DNA of 15,732 nt from positions 1 to 15,732 of the forward strand of contig CAMDIP010000011.1 of the NCBI GenBank assembly GCA_945899335.1, given 5' to 3'. The notes below the pieces were generated by a model that made no database searches, had not been told where the DNA came from, and saw only the letters and a list, made by a program, of their open reading frames with translations. The stretch comes from Bordetella parapertussis. Lineage in GTDB: Bacteria; Pseudomonadota; Gammaproteobacteria; Burkholderiales; Burkholderiaceae_C. Numbering within the stretch: the first letter of the stretch is position 1; each line of letters opens with the position of its first letter. The position numbers and the translations under genes are program-made. Of the stretch, positions 1 through 6,617 are shown piece by piece.

Positions 1-390
1 TACCAGTACATCTTGCGCGATGAATCCATGCACTGCAATTTTGGTATTGATCTGATCAACCAAATCAAACTTGAAAATCCGCATTTGTGGACAAGTGACT
101 TCAAGGCAGACATCATTGATCTGTTTCACCAAGCCGTTGAACTTGAATACCGCTACGCTGAAGACACCATGCCACGTGGCGTGCTGGGAATGAACGCCTC
201 CATGTTCAAGGGCTATTTGCGCTACATTGCCAATCGTCGCGCCACCCAAATTGGTCTTGAGACTTTGTACCCTAACGAAGAAAATCCGTTTCCTTGGATG
301 AGCGAAATGATTGATTTGAAAAAGGAACGCAATTTCTTTGAAACACGCGTGATTGAGTACCAAACCGGCGGCGCGCTGTCTTGGGATTGA
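1..390 (+). CDS. nrdB: Ribonucleoside-diphosphate reductase beta subunit, C-terminal part
   Basis: Small (R2) subunit of aerobic class I ribonucleotide reductase, which generates the radical used by the NrdA partner to reduce ribonucleoside diphosphates. The reading frame is open from base 1, so the gene enters from the left; 129 residues plus a TGA stop remain. Visible is the last metal-ligand helix, [14 protein letters not shown], where the Glu and the His three residues later match the E238/H241 ligand pair of E. coli R2. The C-terminal end, [11 protein letters not shown], resembles the flexible tail that docks into NrdA and carries the radical-transfer Tyr. The first two ligand regions and the radical Tyr lie outside the window, so the subtype (Tyr radical or Mn/Fe) cannot be judged. 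nrdA would be expected just upstream. Family assignment is firm. Confidence 0.93.
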   Translation, partial: YQYILRDESMHCNFGIDLINQIKLENPHLWTSDFKADIIDLFHQAVELEYRYAEDTMPRGVLGMNASMFKGYLRYIANRRATQIGLETLYPNEENPFPWMSEMIDLKKERNFFETRVIEYQTGGALSWD

Positions 391-420
391 TTGACACCAT
401 GCATGACCTCTTTGTTCAAA

Positions 421-450
421 CACTGACTGACTTACATCAAGTCAGCAGTG
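421..450 (+). repeat. Stem-loop 1 downstream of nrdB
   Basis: Inverted repeat: left arm CACTGACTGACTT (421-433), five-base loop ACATC, right arm AAGTCAGCAGTG (439-450). Twelve base pairs form with a single bulged A at 426. No T-run follows, so it is not a simple intrinsic terminator. It lies 31 nt after the nrdB stop and may protect the 3' end of the message or be part of a processed RNA; both roles are inference. Confidence 0.6.
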
Positions 451-465
451 CTTGGACTTACCCCG

Positions 466-499
466 TTCATGGAATTGGACACCTGTCCAGTTCCATGAA
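466..499 (+). repeat. Stem-loop 2 downstream of nrdB (16-bp stem)
   Basis: Near-perfect inverted repeat: TTCATGGAATTGGACA (466-481) and TGTCCAGTTCCATGAA (484-499) flank only two bases. Fifteen Watson-Crick pairs plus one G-U would form in RNA, although the innermost pairs must open to make a loop. It is a 34-nt near-palindrome also at the DNA level, so it could be a protein-binding site instead. No T-tract follows. This is the strongest of three hairpins in a row in this gap. Confidence 0.65.
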
Positions 500-502
500 T
501 CT

Positions 503-531
503 CTTGGCTTTGATGAAGGGCCAAGTGTTTT
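503..531 (+). terminator. nrdB: Possible intrinsic terminator of nrdB
   Basis: Stem CTTGGC (503-508) pairs with GCCAAG (520-525). Two G-U pairs and one A-U extend it to nine pairs around the loop GATGA (512-516). The tail TGTTTT follows at once. The stem is moderate and the tail imperfect, so this is a candidate terminator for nrdB rather than a certain one. It lies 38 nt before the histone-like gene start. Confidence 0.45.
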
Positions 532-568
532 GAACCAACGATCTGAGAACTTGATCTAGGAGTATCTA

Positions 569-973
569 ATGGCAACTGCAAAAAAAACCGCTGCAAAAAA
601 ACCAGCAGCAAAGAAGAAGCCAGCAGCAAAAAAAGCTGTTGCTAAGAAACCAGCCGCAAAAAAAGTGGCTGCTAAGAAACCCGTAGCGAAGAAAAAACCA
701 GTCGCTAAAAAAGCACCTGCTAAAAAACCAGCAGCTAAGAAAAAGCCGGTTGCTAAAAAGGCGCCTGCCAAGAAGCCAGTAGCGAAAAAAAAAGCACCCG
801 CTAAAAAAGCACCCGCTAAAAAGGTTGCTGTAAAAAAAAAACCAATCGCTAAGAAAGTAGCCGCCTCAAAACCGGCTGCGCACGTAGCTAAGCCTTCAGC
901 AGTGCAACATGTGGCACAAACCACGCTGAACCCACAAGCTGCTTGGCCTTTTCCGACAGCGTCAAAGCCCTAA
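569..973 (+). CDS. Histone H1-like, lysine/alanine/proline-rich DNA-binding protein
   Basis: 134-residue, very basic protein. Residues 1 to about 96 are almost entirely Ala, Lys, Pro and Val in AKKPA/AKKKP/AKKAP-type repeats, as in the C-terminal domain of eukaryotic H1 and in bacterial H1-like proteins such as Bordetella BpH1 or Pseudomonas AlgP. Such proteins bind DNA without sequence specificity and are thought to affect nucleoid compaction; that role is inferred by similarity of composition. The last 38 residues are different: less basic, ending in TTLNPQAAWPFPTASKP, a tail I associate with Burkholderiales members of this group. The ATG is preceded by AGGAG (558-562) at six-base spacing, so the start is well supported. 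The gene is monocistronic: hairpins lie upstream and a strong terminator downstream. The repetitive DNA contains A-runs of 8, 9 and 10. Confidence 0.9.
   Translation: MATAKKTAAKKPAAKKKPAAKKAVAKKPAAKKVAAKKPVAKKKPVAKKAPAKKPAAKKKPVAKKAPAKKPVAKKKAPAKKAPAKKVAVKKKPIAKKVAASKPAAHVAKPSAVQHVAQTTLNPQAAWPFPTASKP
572..860 (+). repeat. Low-complexity codon repeat inside the histone-like gene
   Basis: Degenerate tandem repeats of Ala-Lys-Lys and Pro codons (GCTAAAAAA, GCTAAGAAA, GCAAAGAAG and similar). Homopolymer A-runs occur at 580-587 (8), 785-793 (9) and 832-841 (10). The array can change length by recombination or slippage. The antisense strand gives a long Ala/Phe ORF that is only a shadow of it. Confidence 0.8.
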
Positions 974-1004
974 TTGATTCAGTTAGGGACTTTCGCCTAC
1001 TCCC

Positions 1005-1031
1005 AACCCGGTGCATGCACCGGGTTTTTTT
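1005..1031 (+). terminator. Strong intrinsic terminator of the histone-like gene
   Basis: Perfect 22-nt palindrome AACCCGGTGC/ATGCACCGGGTT (1005-1026), folding as a CCCGGTG/CACCGGG stem with a CATG loop. It runs directly into seven T's (1025-1031). It serves the plus-strand gene ending at 973. The T-run touches the stop codon of the convergent kinase gene (1030-1032). The same palindrome would form in the minus-strand transcript, but there it is followed by TTGGGAG, so it would terminate poorly in that direction. Confidence 0.92.
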
Positions 1032-1914
1032 ATGTCAGCTGGTAATTTTGGGGACCGCGACTGGCTATTTTGATAGCGCCCAATCGGTTGCCTAACTCGG
1101 CGCACTTGAGCAAATCCCAGCCTTGCTCTAAGCCGAACAGCAAAGCGCCGCGCCACGCATCGCCGCAACCCGTGGGGTCAACCACAGCTTGGGCTTTCAC
1201 TGGATCAACCACATCTTTATGGCCTTGCTGCCAAACCTCACAACCCTGTGCGCCCAAGGTCACGATCAGGCCTTTCACATGCGAAGAAATCTCGGCTGAA
1301 CTCCAACCCGTGCGGTCACTCAGCATTTTCCCTTCATAGTCATTCACTGTGACCCATGTTGCTAACTCAATGAAATGGCGCAACTCTTGGCCATCAAACA
1401 TGGGTAAGCCTTGACCGGGATCGAAGACAAAAGGAATGCCTGCATCGGCCATCTGCTGTGCATGTGAAAGCATGGCGTCACGGCCATCGGGTGAGATGAT
1501 GCCCAGACGTATATCCGGATGCTTTTCCACATGCAAAGCGTGGGCCTGCATCATGGCGCCCGGGTGGAAGGCGGTGATTTGGTTGTTATCCAAATCGGTC
1601 ATGATCATGGCTTGGGCTGTGTAGGTGTCATCAATCGTCTTGATGTGTGTGGTTGAAATGCCAAGGTCTTGTAAACGTTGTAGATAGCTGGCACCGTCAT
1701 TGCCTAAGGTGGCCATGGGCAAAGGCTCAGCCCCCAAAAGTTTCATGCTGTAGGCAATATTTCCTGCACACCCACCAAAATCGCGCTGCAAACGGGGCAC
1801 CAGAAAAGACACATTCAATATGTGAAGTTGCTCAGCAAGAATTTGCTCTTTGAAGCGTCCTTCAAAATGCATGATGGTGTCAAAAGCCAAAGAACCGCAA
1901 ATCAGTGCTGCCAT
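1030..1914 (-). CDS. PfkB/ribokinase-family carbohydrate (or nucleoside) kinase
   Basis: 294-residue kinase of the PfkB fold, which transfers the ATP gamma-phosphate to a sugar or nucleoside hydroxyl. The N-terminal strand MAALICGSLAFD and the FGGCAGNIAYSMKLLGA segment (about 47-62) fit the substrate-binding motif 1. The C-terminal signature DPTGCGDAWRGALLFGL (about 246-262) holds the anion-hole GCG and the catalytic-base Asp252. NDYEG near 191 matches the conserved N/E region. I chose ATG 1914 because the minus strand reads AGGAA just upstream and the protein then begins like the family; a start at 1953 would overlap the upstream gene. It lies 16 nt after the DUF3426 gene and is probably last in the acc operon. 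Relatives are often labelled adenosine kinase-like, but the substrate cannot be read from sequence. Confidence 0.85.
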   Translation of the reverse strand: MAALICGSLAFDTIMHFEGRFKEQILAEQLHILNVSFLVPRLQRDFGGCAGNIAYSMKLLGAEPLPMATLGNDGASYLQRLQDLGISTTHIKTIDDTYTAQAMIMTDLDNNQITAFHPGAMMQAHALHVEKHPDIRLGIISPDGRDAMLSHAQQMADAGIPFVFDPGQGLPMFDGQELRHFIELATWVTVNDYEGKMLSDRTGWSSAEISSHVKGLIVTLGAQGCEVWQQGHKDVVDPVKAQAVVDPTGCGDAWRGALLFGLEQGWDLLKCAELGNRLGAIKIASRGPQNYQLT

Positions 1915-1930
1915 GAAAATTCCTATATTG

Positions 1931-2656
1931 TTAAGGGTAAAAAAGTAAAGCACGGTAACCGTTAATTTTGCCAGCCAACGGCTCTTCCACAGAAAAAACC
2001 ATTTCCACTGTTTGGGTGCGCATCGGCTTGAGTACCTCAGGAAGATCTATCTCTTGGGCTGACCACACCTTGCGCACCACGTCCCCTTCCTCATCGTTGG
2101 TGAGGGTGAGTTCAAGTGCTGGCGTACCCAAAAAATAAGCGGCTTGATTTTTCACTGACAAGGAAAAAGAGAATTGACCTTCACGCAGTTGTTTGAAATG
2201 GGTGCTGTCTATGGCCACTTTATCGGGCTCTTTGGGCCAATCCACTCGGCAGCCTAAGGCCTGACAAACAGAATTGAAAAATGGCGACACACTCAGGTTC
2301 ATCGCTACCAATTTGTCGCGCTGAAACACCAGCACTTGCCCCAGCAACACTGCTGATGCCAGCAGAGTCACCACCACCGCCAATGCAGCGCTTGGCGGGC
2401 TAACAGGTTGCCATACGGGGGGAGTTAGTGGCACAGCGGCAGGCATTGGGACAGCAACAGGCGCATCGACAGCAGGTGACTCTTTAACCGAGGATTCAGT
2501 TTTGCCCTGTGTGGGATCTATTTCAAACAAATGCTGATCGACCTCAAAGACATGGGCACATCGACCACAACGCACCCATGCATCGGCTGCGCTGTAATGT
2601 TCAGCTTGAATCGCAAAAGCAGTCTTGCACTGAGGACAAAGGGTCACTATCGACAT
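1931..2656 (-). CDS. Zinc-ribbon, DUF3426 membrane protein
   Basis: 241-residue protein of unknown function. The N-terminus has an MJ0042-type zinc ribbon: Cys7/Cys10 in LCPQCKT and Cys30/Cys33 in VRCGRC. A Pro/Ala-rich linker (about 60-90) follows, then one hydrophobic segment (about 90-110, ALAVVVTLLASAVLLGQVLV). The C-terminal DUF3426 domain looks like a small beta-rich fold and would lie in the periplasm if the zinc ribbon is cytoplasmic. The start at 2656 gives the family-typical opening MSIVTLCPQC; a start at 2689 would overlap prmA. No clear Shine-Dalgarno precedes it, and it begins 11 nt after the prmA stop, so translation may be coupled. The prmA neighbourhood is a recurrent setting for this family in betaproteobacteria (from memory). 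Confidence 0.85.
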   Translation of the reverse strand: MSIVTLCPQCKTAFAIQAEHYSAADAWVRCGRCAHVFEVDQHLFEIDPTQGKTESSVKESPAVDAPVAVPMPAAVPLTPPVWQPVSPPSAALAVVVTLLASAVLLGQVLVFQRDKLVAMNLSVSPFFNSVCQALGCRVDWPKEPDKVAIDSTHFKQLREGQFSFSLSVKNQAAYFLGTPALELTLTNDEEGDVVRKVWSAQEIDLPEVLKPMRTQTVEMVFSVEEPLAGKINGYRALLFYP

Positions 2657-2667
2657 AGGTGTCGATT

Positions 2668-3543
2668 TTAGGTTGTCATCAATACCCAACCATCCAAGCT
2701 GTCTGCGACTTGGAGTTGGATGTAGGGCGCATAAGCGAGTTTTATTTCTTCAACCTGTCGGCTCAAAATACCGGCCAAAACCAAGTGCCCGCCTTGCTGT
2801 ACATGACCACATAGCAGTGGGGCTAGCACCTTTAAGGGTGCAGCCAAAATATTGGCGACCACCAAACCATAGACTCCTTGAGCCATATCGGGCAAACCGG
2901 TATTCACAAGCACTTGGTTGGCGGTTGCGTTCGCTTGGGCTGCTGTCACTGCATCGGTATCGATATCCACAGCGTCCACGTTGCCCGCACCACACATGGC
3001 AGCGCCAATGGCCAAAATACCCGACCCACAGCCGTAATCCAACACGCGACTTGCAGGTGCCAAATTCTGGGCAATCCAGCGCAAGCACATGCGCGTGGTG
3101 GGATGCGTGCCTGTGCCAAAAGCCAAACCAGGGTCTAAACGAATCACCTTGCTCGCTTGTGCAGGTGCTACATGCCAAGTGGGAACCACCCACAACTCAG
3201 GGGTGATTTCGACAGGTTCAAATTGCGACTGGGTTAAGCGCACCCAATCTTGAGGCTGTACTTCAGCGATGCGAACAACGCTTGCATGGTCAAAAAAATC
3301 TTGGAGCTTCAATAATTGAGCGGCTTGCTCAGCCAAAGCTTGCTCGGCAAACAGCGCCGCCACCTGCGAGTGAACCCAGCCCGAAGCAGGTGCAGGCATT
3401 CCAGGCTCACCAAACAAAGCTTGCTCTTGCTCGGTGTGGGCGTCGGCGTCTTCTACGGAGACGCTTAAAGCATCTAAAGCCAATAGCGCTTCACTGATGG
3501 TCTCGACTTGGTCTTGCGCGCACAGCAGGTTCAACTCGAACAT
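2668..3543 (-). CDS. prmA: Ribosomal protein L11 methyltransferase
   Basis: 291-residue SAM-dependent methyltransferase that trimethylates ribosomal protein L11; E. coli PrmA is 293 residues. The N-terminal L11-recognition domain comes first. A linker leads to DPGLAFGTGTHPTTRMCL (about 137-154), a PrmA hallmark. The SAM-binding glycine-rich motif is VLDYGCGSGILAIGA (about 167-181), with acidic motif II AVDIDTDA and NILAAPL at 231-237 in place of the usual NPP(Y/F). The start is ATG 3543, whose A is shared with the accC stop (TGATG), implying translational coupling; a start at 3573 would add ten residues unlike the family. The accB-accC-prmA order is common in proteobacteria. Confidence 0.96.
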   Translation of the reverse strand: MFELNLLCAQDQVETISEALLALDALSVSVEDADAHTEQEQALFGEPGMPAPASGWVHSQVAALFAEQALAEQAAQLLKLQDFFDHASVVRIAEVQPQDWVRLTQSQFEPVEITPELWVVPTWHVAPAQASKVIRLDPGLAFGTGTHPTTRMCLRWIAQNLAPASRVLDYGCGSGILAIGAAMCGAGNVDAVDIDTDAVTAAQANATANQVLVNTGLPDMAQGVYGLVVANILAAPLKVLAPLLCGHVQQGGHLVLAGILSRQVEEIKLAYAPYIQLQVADSLDGWVLMTT

Positions 3544-4898
3544 CAGACTGCAGACGCTCTCACGACCAACCATTCTTCCAAATAATGGATATTGGTACCG
3601 CCTGCAATAAAGCCTGGGTCCATCATGAGTTCGCGGTGCAAAGCAATATTGGTTTGAATGCCTTCCACCACGGTTTCACCCAAAGCGGTTCGCATACGTG
3701 CCAAAGCATGTTCGCGGTTGTCTCCGTAGACAATGATTTTGCCAATCATGGAATCGTAATGGGGTGGAACAAAGTAATTGCTGTAAATGTGGGAGTCGAC
3801 CCTGACACCTGGGCCGCCGGGTGGGTGCCACATGGTGATACGCCCAGGTGAAGGTGTGAACTTGAAAGGGTCTTCGGCATTGACACGGCACTCCAACGCA
3901 TGGCCTTTGATCACCACTTGGCGTTGGGTGTAAGGCAGTTTTTGCCCTGCAGCGGTCATGATTTGGGTTTTAACAATATCTATGCCTGTAATGAACTCGG
4001 TCACAGGGTGTTCAACCTGGACGCGGGTGTTCATTTCAATGAAATAAAACTCGCCGTTTTCATACAAAAACTCAAAGGTACCCGCACCCCGGTAGCCCAT
4101 TTTTTTGCAGGCCGCCACACAACGCTCGCCGATGCGTTCAATGAATTTACGAGCAATGCCAGGCGCTGGCGCTTCTTCAATAACTTTTTGATGACGCCGT
4201 TGCATGGAGCAGTCGCGCTCACCCAAATAAATGGCGTTTTTGTAGTTGTCGGCCAGAATTTGAATTTCAATGTGCCTTGGGTTTTGCAAAAACTTTTCCA
4301 TGTATACCGCAGGGTTGCCAAAGGCAGCGCCTGCTTCGGCCTTGGTGGTTTGCACCGCATGGATGAGGGCAGCTTCGTTGTGCACCACACGCATGCCTCG
4401 CCCTCCGCCGCCACCGGCGGCTTTGATAATGACGGGGTAGCCAATGGTTTTGGCAATTCTGCGGATTTGGGCTGGGTCATCGGGCAACTCGCCTTCAGAA
4501 CCGGGCACACAAGGTACACCCGCCTTGATCATGGCTTGCTTGGCTGACACCTTGTCACCCATCATGCGGATGGACTCAGGGGTGGGGCCAATGAAGGTGA
4601 AGCCACTTTTTTCAACCCGCTCGGCAAAGTCAGCGTTTTCACTTAAAAAGCCATAGCCTGGGTGGATGGCCTCAGCGTCGGTCACTTCTGCCGCCGAAAT
4701 GATGGCGGGCATGTTCAGGTAGCTGAGGGTAGAGGATGCAGGGCCAATGCACACCGCTTCTTCGGCCAACTTCACATATTTGGCCTCGCGATCGGCTTCG
4801 GAGTAAACCACCACCGCTTCTACACCCAGTTCTTTGCAAGCACGCTGAATTCGCAGCGCGATTTCGCCACGGTTGGCGATCAAGATTTTTTTAAACAT
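3543..4898 (-). CDS. accC: Acetyl-CoA carboxylase, biotin carboxylase subunit
   Basis: 451-residue biotin carboxylase that uses ATP and bicarbonate to carboxylate the biotin on AccB, the first half-reaction of malonyl-CoA synthesis in the cytoplasm. It begins with [17 protein letters not shown]. Active-site residues fall at E. coli numbering: Lys116, Lys159 before the glycine loop AGGGGGRGM, Glu276, Glu288, Asn290 and Arg292 ([13 protein letters not shown]). Length equals the usual family size, with no truncation. It starts nine nt after the accB stop and its own stop overlaps the prmA start. There is only a weak ribosome site, so coupling to accB translation is likely, which would help keep the subunits in ratio. 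Confidence 0.98.
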   Translation of the reverse strand: MFKKILIANRGEIALRIQRACKELGVEAVVVYSEADREAKYVKLAEEAVCIGPASSTLSYLNMPAIISAAEVTDAEAIHPGYGFLSENADFAERVEKSGFTFIGPTPESIRMMGDKVSAKQAMIKAGVPCVPGSEGELPDDPAQIRRIAKTIGYPVIIKAAGGGGGRGMRVVHNEAALIHAVQTTKAEAGAAFGNPAVYMEKFLQNPRHIEIQILADNYKNAIYLGERDCSMQRRHQKVIEEAPAPGIARKFIERIGERCVAACKKMGYRGAGTFEFLYENGEFYFIEMNTRVQVEHPVTEFITGIDIVKTQIMTAAGQKLPYTQRQVVIKGHALECRVNAEDPFKFTPSPGRITMWHPPGGPGVRVDSHIYSNYFVPPHYDSMIGKIIVYGDNREHALARMRTALGETVVEGIQTNIALHRELMMDPGFIAGGTNIHYLEEWLVVRASAV

Positions 4899-4907
4899 GC
4901 GCTGGCG

Positions 4908-5372
4908 TCACTCGATATGGAACAAGGGCTGACCGTATTCCACAGCTTGGCCGTTGTCGACCAAGATGCGGGTGATGGTGCCGCTTTTGTCTGCCTCGAT
5001 TTCATTCAAAATCTTCATGGCTTCGATGATGCAAATCGTTTCACCCTCTTTCACCACAGTGCCAACTTGCACAAAGGGCTTGGATTCTGGGCTGGATGAA
5101 GTGTAATAAGTACCTACCATTGGCGACTTGACCACATGACCGGCAGCCTCCGCTTGCTCGGCTTCGGACATCGCGGCTGGCGCTGTCGGGGCCGGCTGGA
5201 CTGATAAGGGCGCGGCGGACACGTTTACAGGGGCTGGCGCTGCAACCATGATGGGTGCACCCACAGGACCTTTGACAATACGCACCTTGCCTTCGGCTTC
5301 GGTGATTTCCAATTCCGACACATTGGAGTCAGAGACCAAGTCGATCAATGTTTTAAGTTTTCTTAAGTCCAT
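4908..5372 (-). CDS. accB: Biotin carboxyl carrier protein of acetyl-CoA carboxylase
   Basis: 154-residue carrier protein of acetyl-CoA carboxylase (E. coli 156). The N-terminal helix-rich part MDLRKLKTLIDLVSDS is followed by an Ala/Pro/Val linker (about 38-68) and the biotinyl domain from about 80. The biotin-acceptor motif is EAMKILNEI with Lys120; Ile replaces the more usual Met after the Lys, a known natural variant. The protrusion typical of bacterial BCCP (YYTSSSPESKPF) is present. It is followed nine nt later by accC. Upstream is an 82-nt gap to the TlpA-like gene, which holds a tandem 8-bp repeat and may hold a promoter. The 3-dehydroquinate dehydratase gene aroQ, often found directly before accB, is absent here. 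Confidence 0.97.
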   Translation of the reverse strand: MDLRKLKTLIDLVSDSNVSELEITEAEGKVRIVKGPVGAPIMVAAPAPVNVSAAPLSVQPAPTAPAAMSEAEQAEAAGHVVKSPMVGTYYTSSSPESKPFVQVGTVVKEGETICIIEAMKILNEIEADKSGTITRILVDNGQAVEYGQPLFHIE

Positions 5373-5389
5373 GAATTTTGTAGTCTTCT

Positions 5390-5407
5390 GCGGTTAACAG
5401 CGGTTAA
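5390..5407 (-). repeat. Tandem 8-bp repeat upstream of accB (possible operator)
   Basis: GCGGTTAA occurs twice, at 5390-5397 and 5400-5407; on the gene strand it reads TTAACCGC twice. The ten-base period puts both copies on one face of the helix. It lies 17-35 nt before the accB start. A TACAAT hexamer (5422-5417, minus strand) just upstream could be a -10 box, although no convincing -35 box is at the right distance. A regulator site in this gap is plausible but unproven. Confidence 0.4.
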
Positions 5408-5454
5408 AGTTACGCCATTGTAAAGATAACGGCAAAGTCATTAGGCGTCTTAAT

Positions 5455-5994
5455 TTACACCCATTCGCGCATTTCTTGACCAGATAGTTTTCCTAATTTT
5501 TGCACGATCAGACCACCTTGGGCATTTAAAACCAGTGTAAAGGGCAAACCGCCCTCAGGGTTGCCCAGCGTTTTCACCAGTTCGGTGCCGCCCAAACCGG
5601 CAAACCCGATGGGGTAATTGACGGGATTTTGTTTCAAAAAGCGTTTAACAGCACTGGGTTGGTCAATGGCCAATCCCACAACTTGCCAGCTTTTAGATTG
5701 ATTTTCTTGAAAAAAGGCTTCCAGTAAAGGCATTTCTTCAACACAAGGGGTGCACCAAGTGGCCCAAAAATTCAGCACCAAGGGCTTGCCTTGAAATTGG
5801 GAGAGGCGCAAAACTTCGCCATTGGGTTGGTCAAATTCAGACGTCCATAAAGCTTGCGCGGCTTCAGGGGGCAGGGCCTTGGGCTTGAGTCTGGTCCAGT
5901 TAAAGGCCGCACCAGCCACCACGGCCATGACAGCCGTGCCCAAAAGAAGTCGGCGCGACGAACGCCTTGGTGTATCGGTCAGAGGGTCATCCAT
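5455..5994 (-). CDS. TlpA/ResA-like membrane-anchored thiol:disulfide oxidoreductase
   Basis: 179-residue thioredoxin-fold protein. The N-terminus carries RRSSRR followed by a hydrophobic stretch (about 16-33), which suggests a membrane anchor or uncleaved signal with the rest in the periplasm. The active site is NFWATWCTPCVEEMPLL with Cys81 and Cys84. The cis-Pro loop is GGLPFTLVL. TlpA/ResA-type proteins reduce or exchange disulfides, for example in cytochrome c maturation; the partner here is unknown. The ATG lies inside the end of the upstream gene: ATGGATGA contains both its start and the upstream stop, an 8-nt overlap that implies coupling. Related Burkholderiales have a similar gene near accB. 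The fold is certain; the specific role is not. Confidence 0.9.
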   Translation of the reverse strand: MDDPLTDTPRRSSRRLLLGTAVMAVVAGAAFNWTRLKPKALPPEAAQALWTSEFDQPNGEVLRLSQFQGKPLVLNFWATWCTPCVEEMPLLEAFFQENQSKSWQVVGLAIDQPSAVKRFLKQNPVNYPIGFAGLGGTELVKTLGNPEGGLPFTLVLNAQGGLIVQKLGKLSGQEMREWV

Positions 5995-6583
5995 CCGTGG
6001 AGTCTACCAACCGCCGCACAGCCTCGGTATCCCCCCGCCAAGAACGACCATAGGTGTCTGGCAACAAAGCGCCACGCAAGTCGTTGTAGTCATAAACCAT
6101 GAAATGCACACCTATTTCTTCATTTAAAACTTCGCAACGGCTTCTCACACTCAAAGCGTCGACTGTTTCGCCCTTGAAACCGCTGACGGCGTGCACCTCG
6201 TAGCGCACACCTTTGTCTATCAGCAAAAGTTCAGCCGACTTGGCATCGTCGCAAAACAACTGAATATAGATATCGGACAAGCGGGTAGCGGTTCCTCGCC
6301 AAACCGCGCCACTCAGGTGCGGACGAAACTCTGGGACACGCAGCATCCACTTCAAGGCCAATTCACGCAAAGCAGCCAACTCCATGGGCTGTGTATCAGC
6401 ACAAAAAATGTCTATGTACTCGCGAACCGCTAGCTCGGTCTGCTCATTGCTGGGCAGCGAACTGCGGGTATTGAGACCAAGCTCTTTAACAGCGCGGCGT
6501 TTGGCAGGGCCATATTCCAAGCCCTCTTCAACAATGAAGCGGGCTGCAACAGCTGCAATTTCTTCTTGGGCGTTGGTGGACAT
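5987..6583 (-). CDS. Conserved protein of unknown function, divergent from mpl
   Basis: 198-residue soluble protein that I do not recognise with a known function. No signal peptide, membrane segment or metal motif is evident. The N-terminal third is helical and charged (RFIVEEGLEYGPAKRRAVKELG). The middle holds WRGTATRLSDIYIQLFCDDAK; the C-terminal part is mixed and contains IGVHFMVYDYNDLRGALLPD and an Arg/Trp-containing end. I chose ATG 6583 over a GTG at 6604, which leaves 32 nt to the divergent mpl start; neither start has a clear Shine-Dalgarno. Its last eight nt overlap the TlpA-like gene. Some homologues may carry a misleading label such as UDP-N-acetylmuramate--alanine ligase because of the mpl neighbour, but the sequence has no Mur-ligase P-loop. 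Confidence 0.75.
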   Translation of the reverse strand: MSTNAQEEIAAVAARFIVEEGLEYGPAKRRAVKELGLNTRSSLPSNEQTELAVREYIDIFCADTQPMELAALRELALKWMLRVPEFRPHLSGAVWRGTATRLSDIYIQLFCDDAKSAELLLIDKGVRYEVHAVSGFKGETVDALSVRSRCEVLNEEIGVHFMVYDYNDLRGALLPDTYGRSWRGDTEAVRRLVDSTDG

Positions 6584-6611
6584 GGCAAAGGCATTGTGCC
6601 GCACACACTTT

Positions 6612-6617
6612 TACAAT
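6612..6617 (+). promoter_or_regulatory. mpl: Possible -10 box of mpl
   Basis: TACAAT (five of six matches to TATAAT) sits in the 32-nt gap between divergent genes and overlaps the annotated ATG at 6616. A transcript starting about seven nt downstream would begin at the next in-frame ATG (6625), giving a leaderless mpl message. No convincing -35 box is seen (AAGGCA at 18-nt spacing is the best). Confidence 0.35.

Noticed and set aside
530..558. Possible sigma-70 promoter for the histone-like gene (TTGAAC, then GATCTA at 17-nt spacing)
   Set aside because: The -10 matches consensus at only two positions and overlaps the ribosome site region; too weak to annotate.
556..924. Minus-strand ORF of 122 codons rich in Ala and Phe opposite the histone-like gene
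   Set aside because: It is the complement of the Lys/Ala codon repeat (TTT and GCN on the other strand); no ribosome site, and the plus-strand gene has a good start, a stop and a terminator.
3900..4547. Plus-strand 215-codon ORF opposite accC
   Set aside because: accC is intact with all active-site residues; the antisense frame is open only because of codon bias and shows no recognisable domain.
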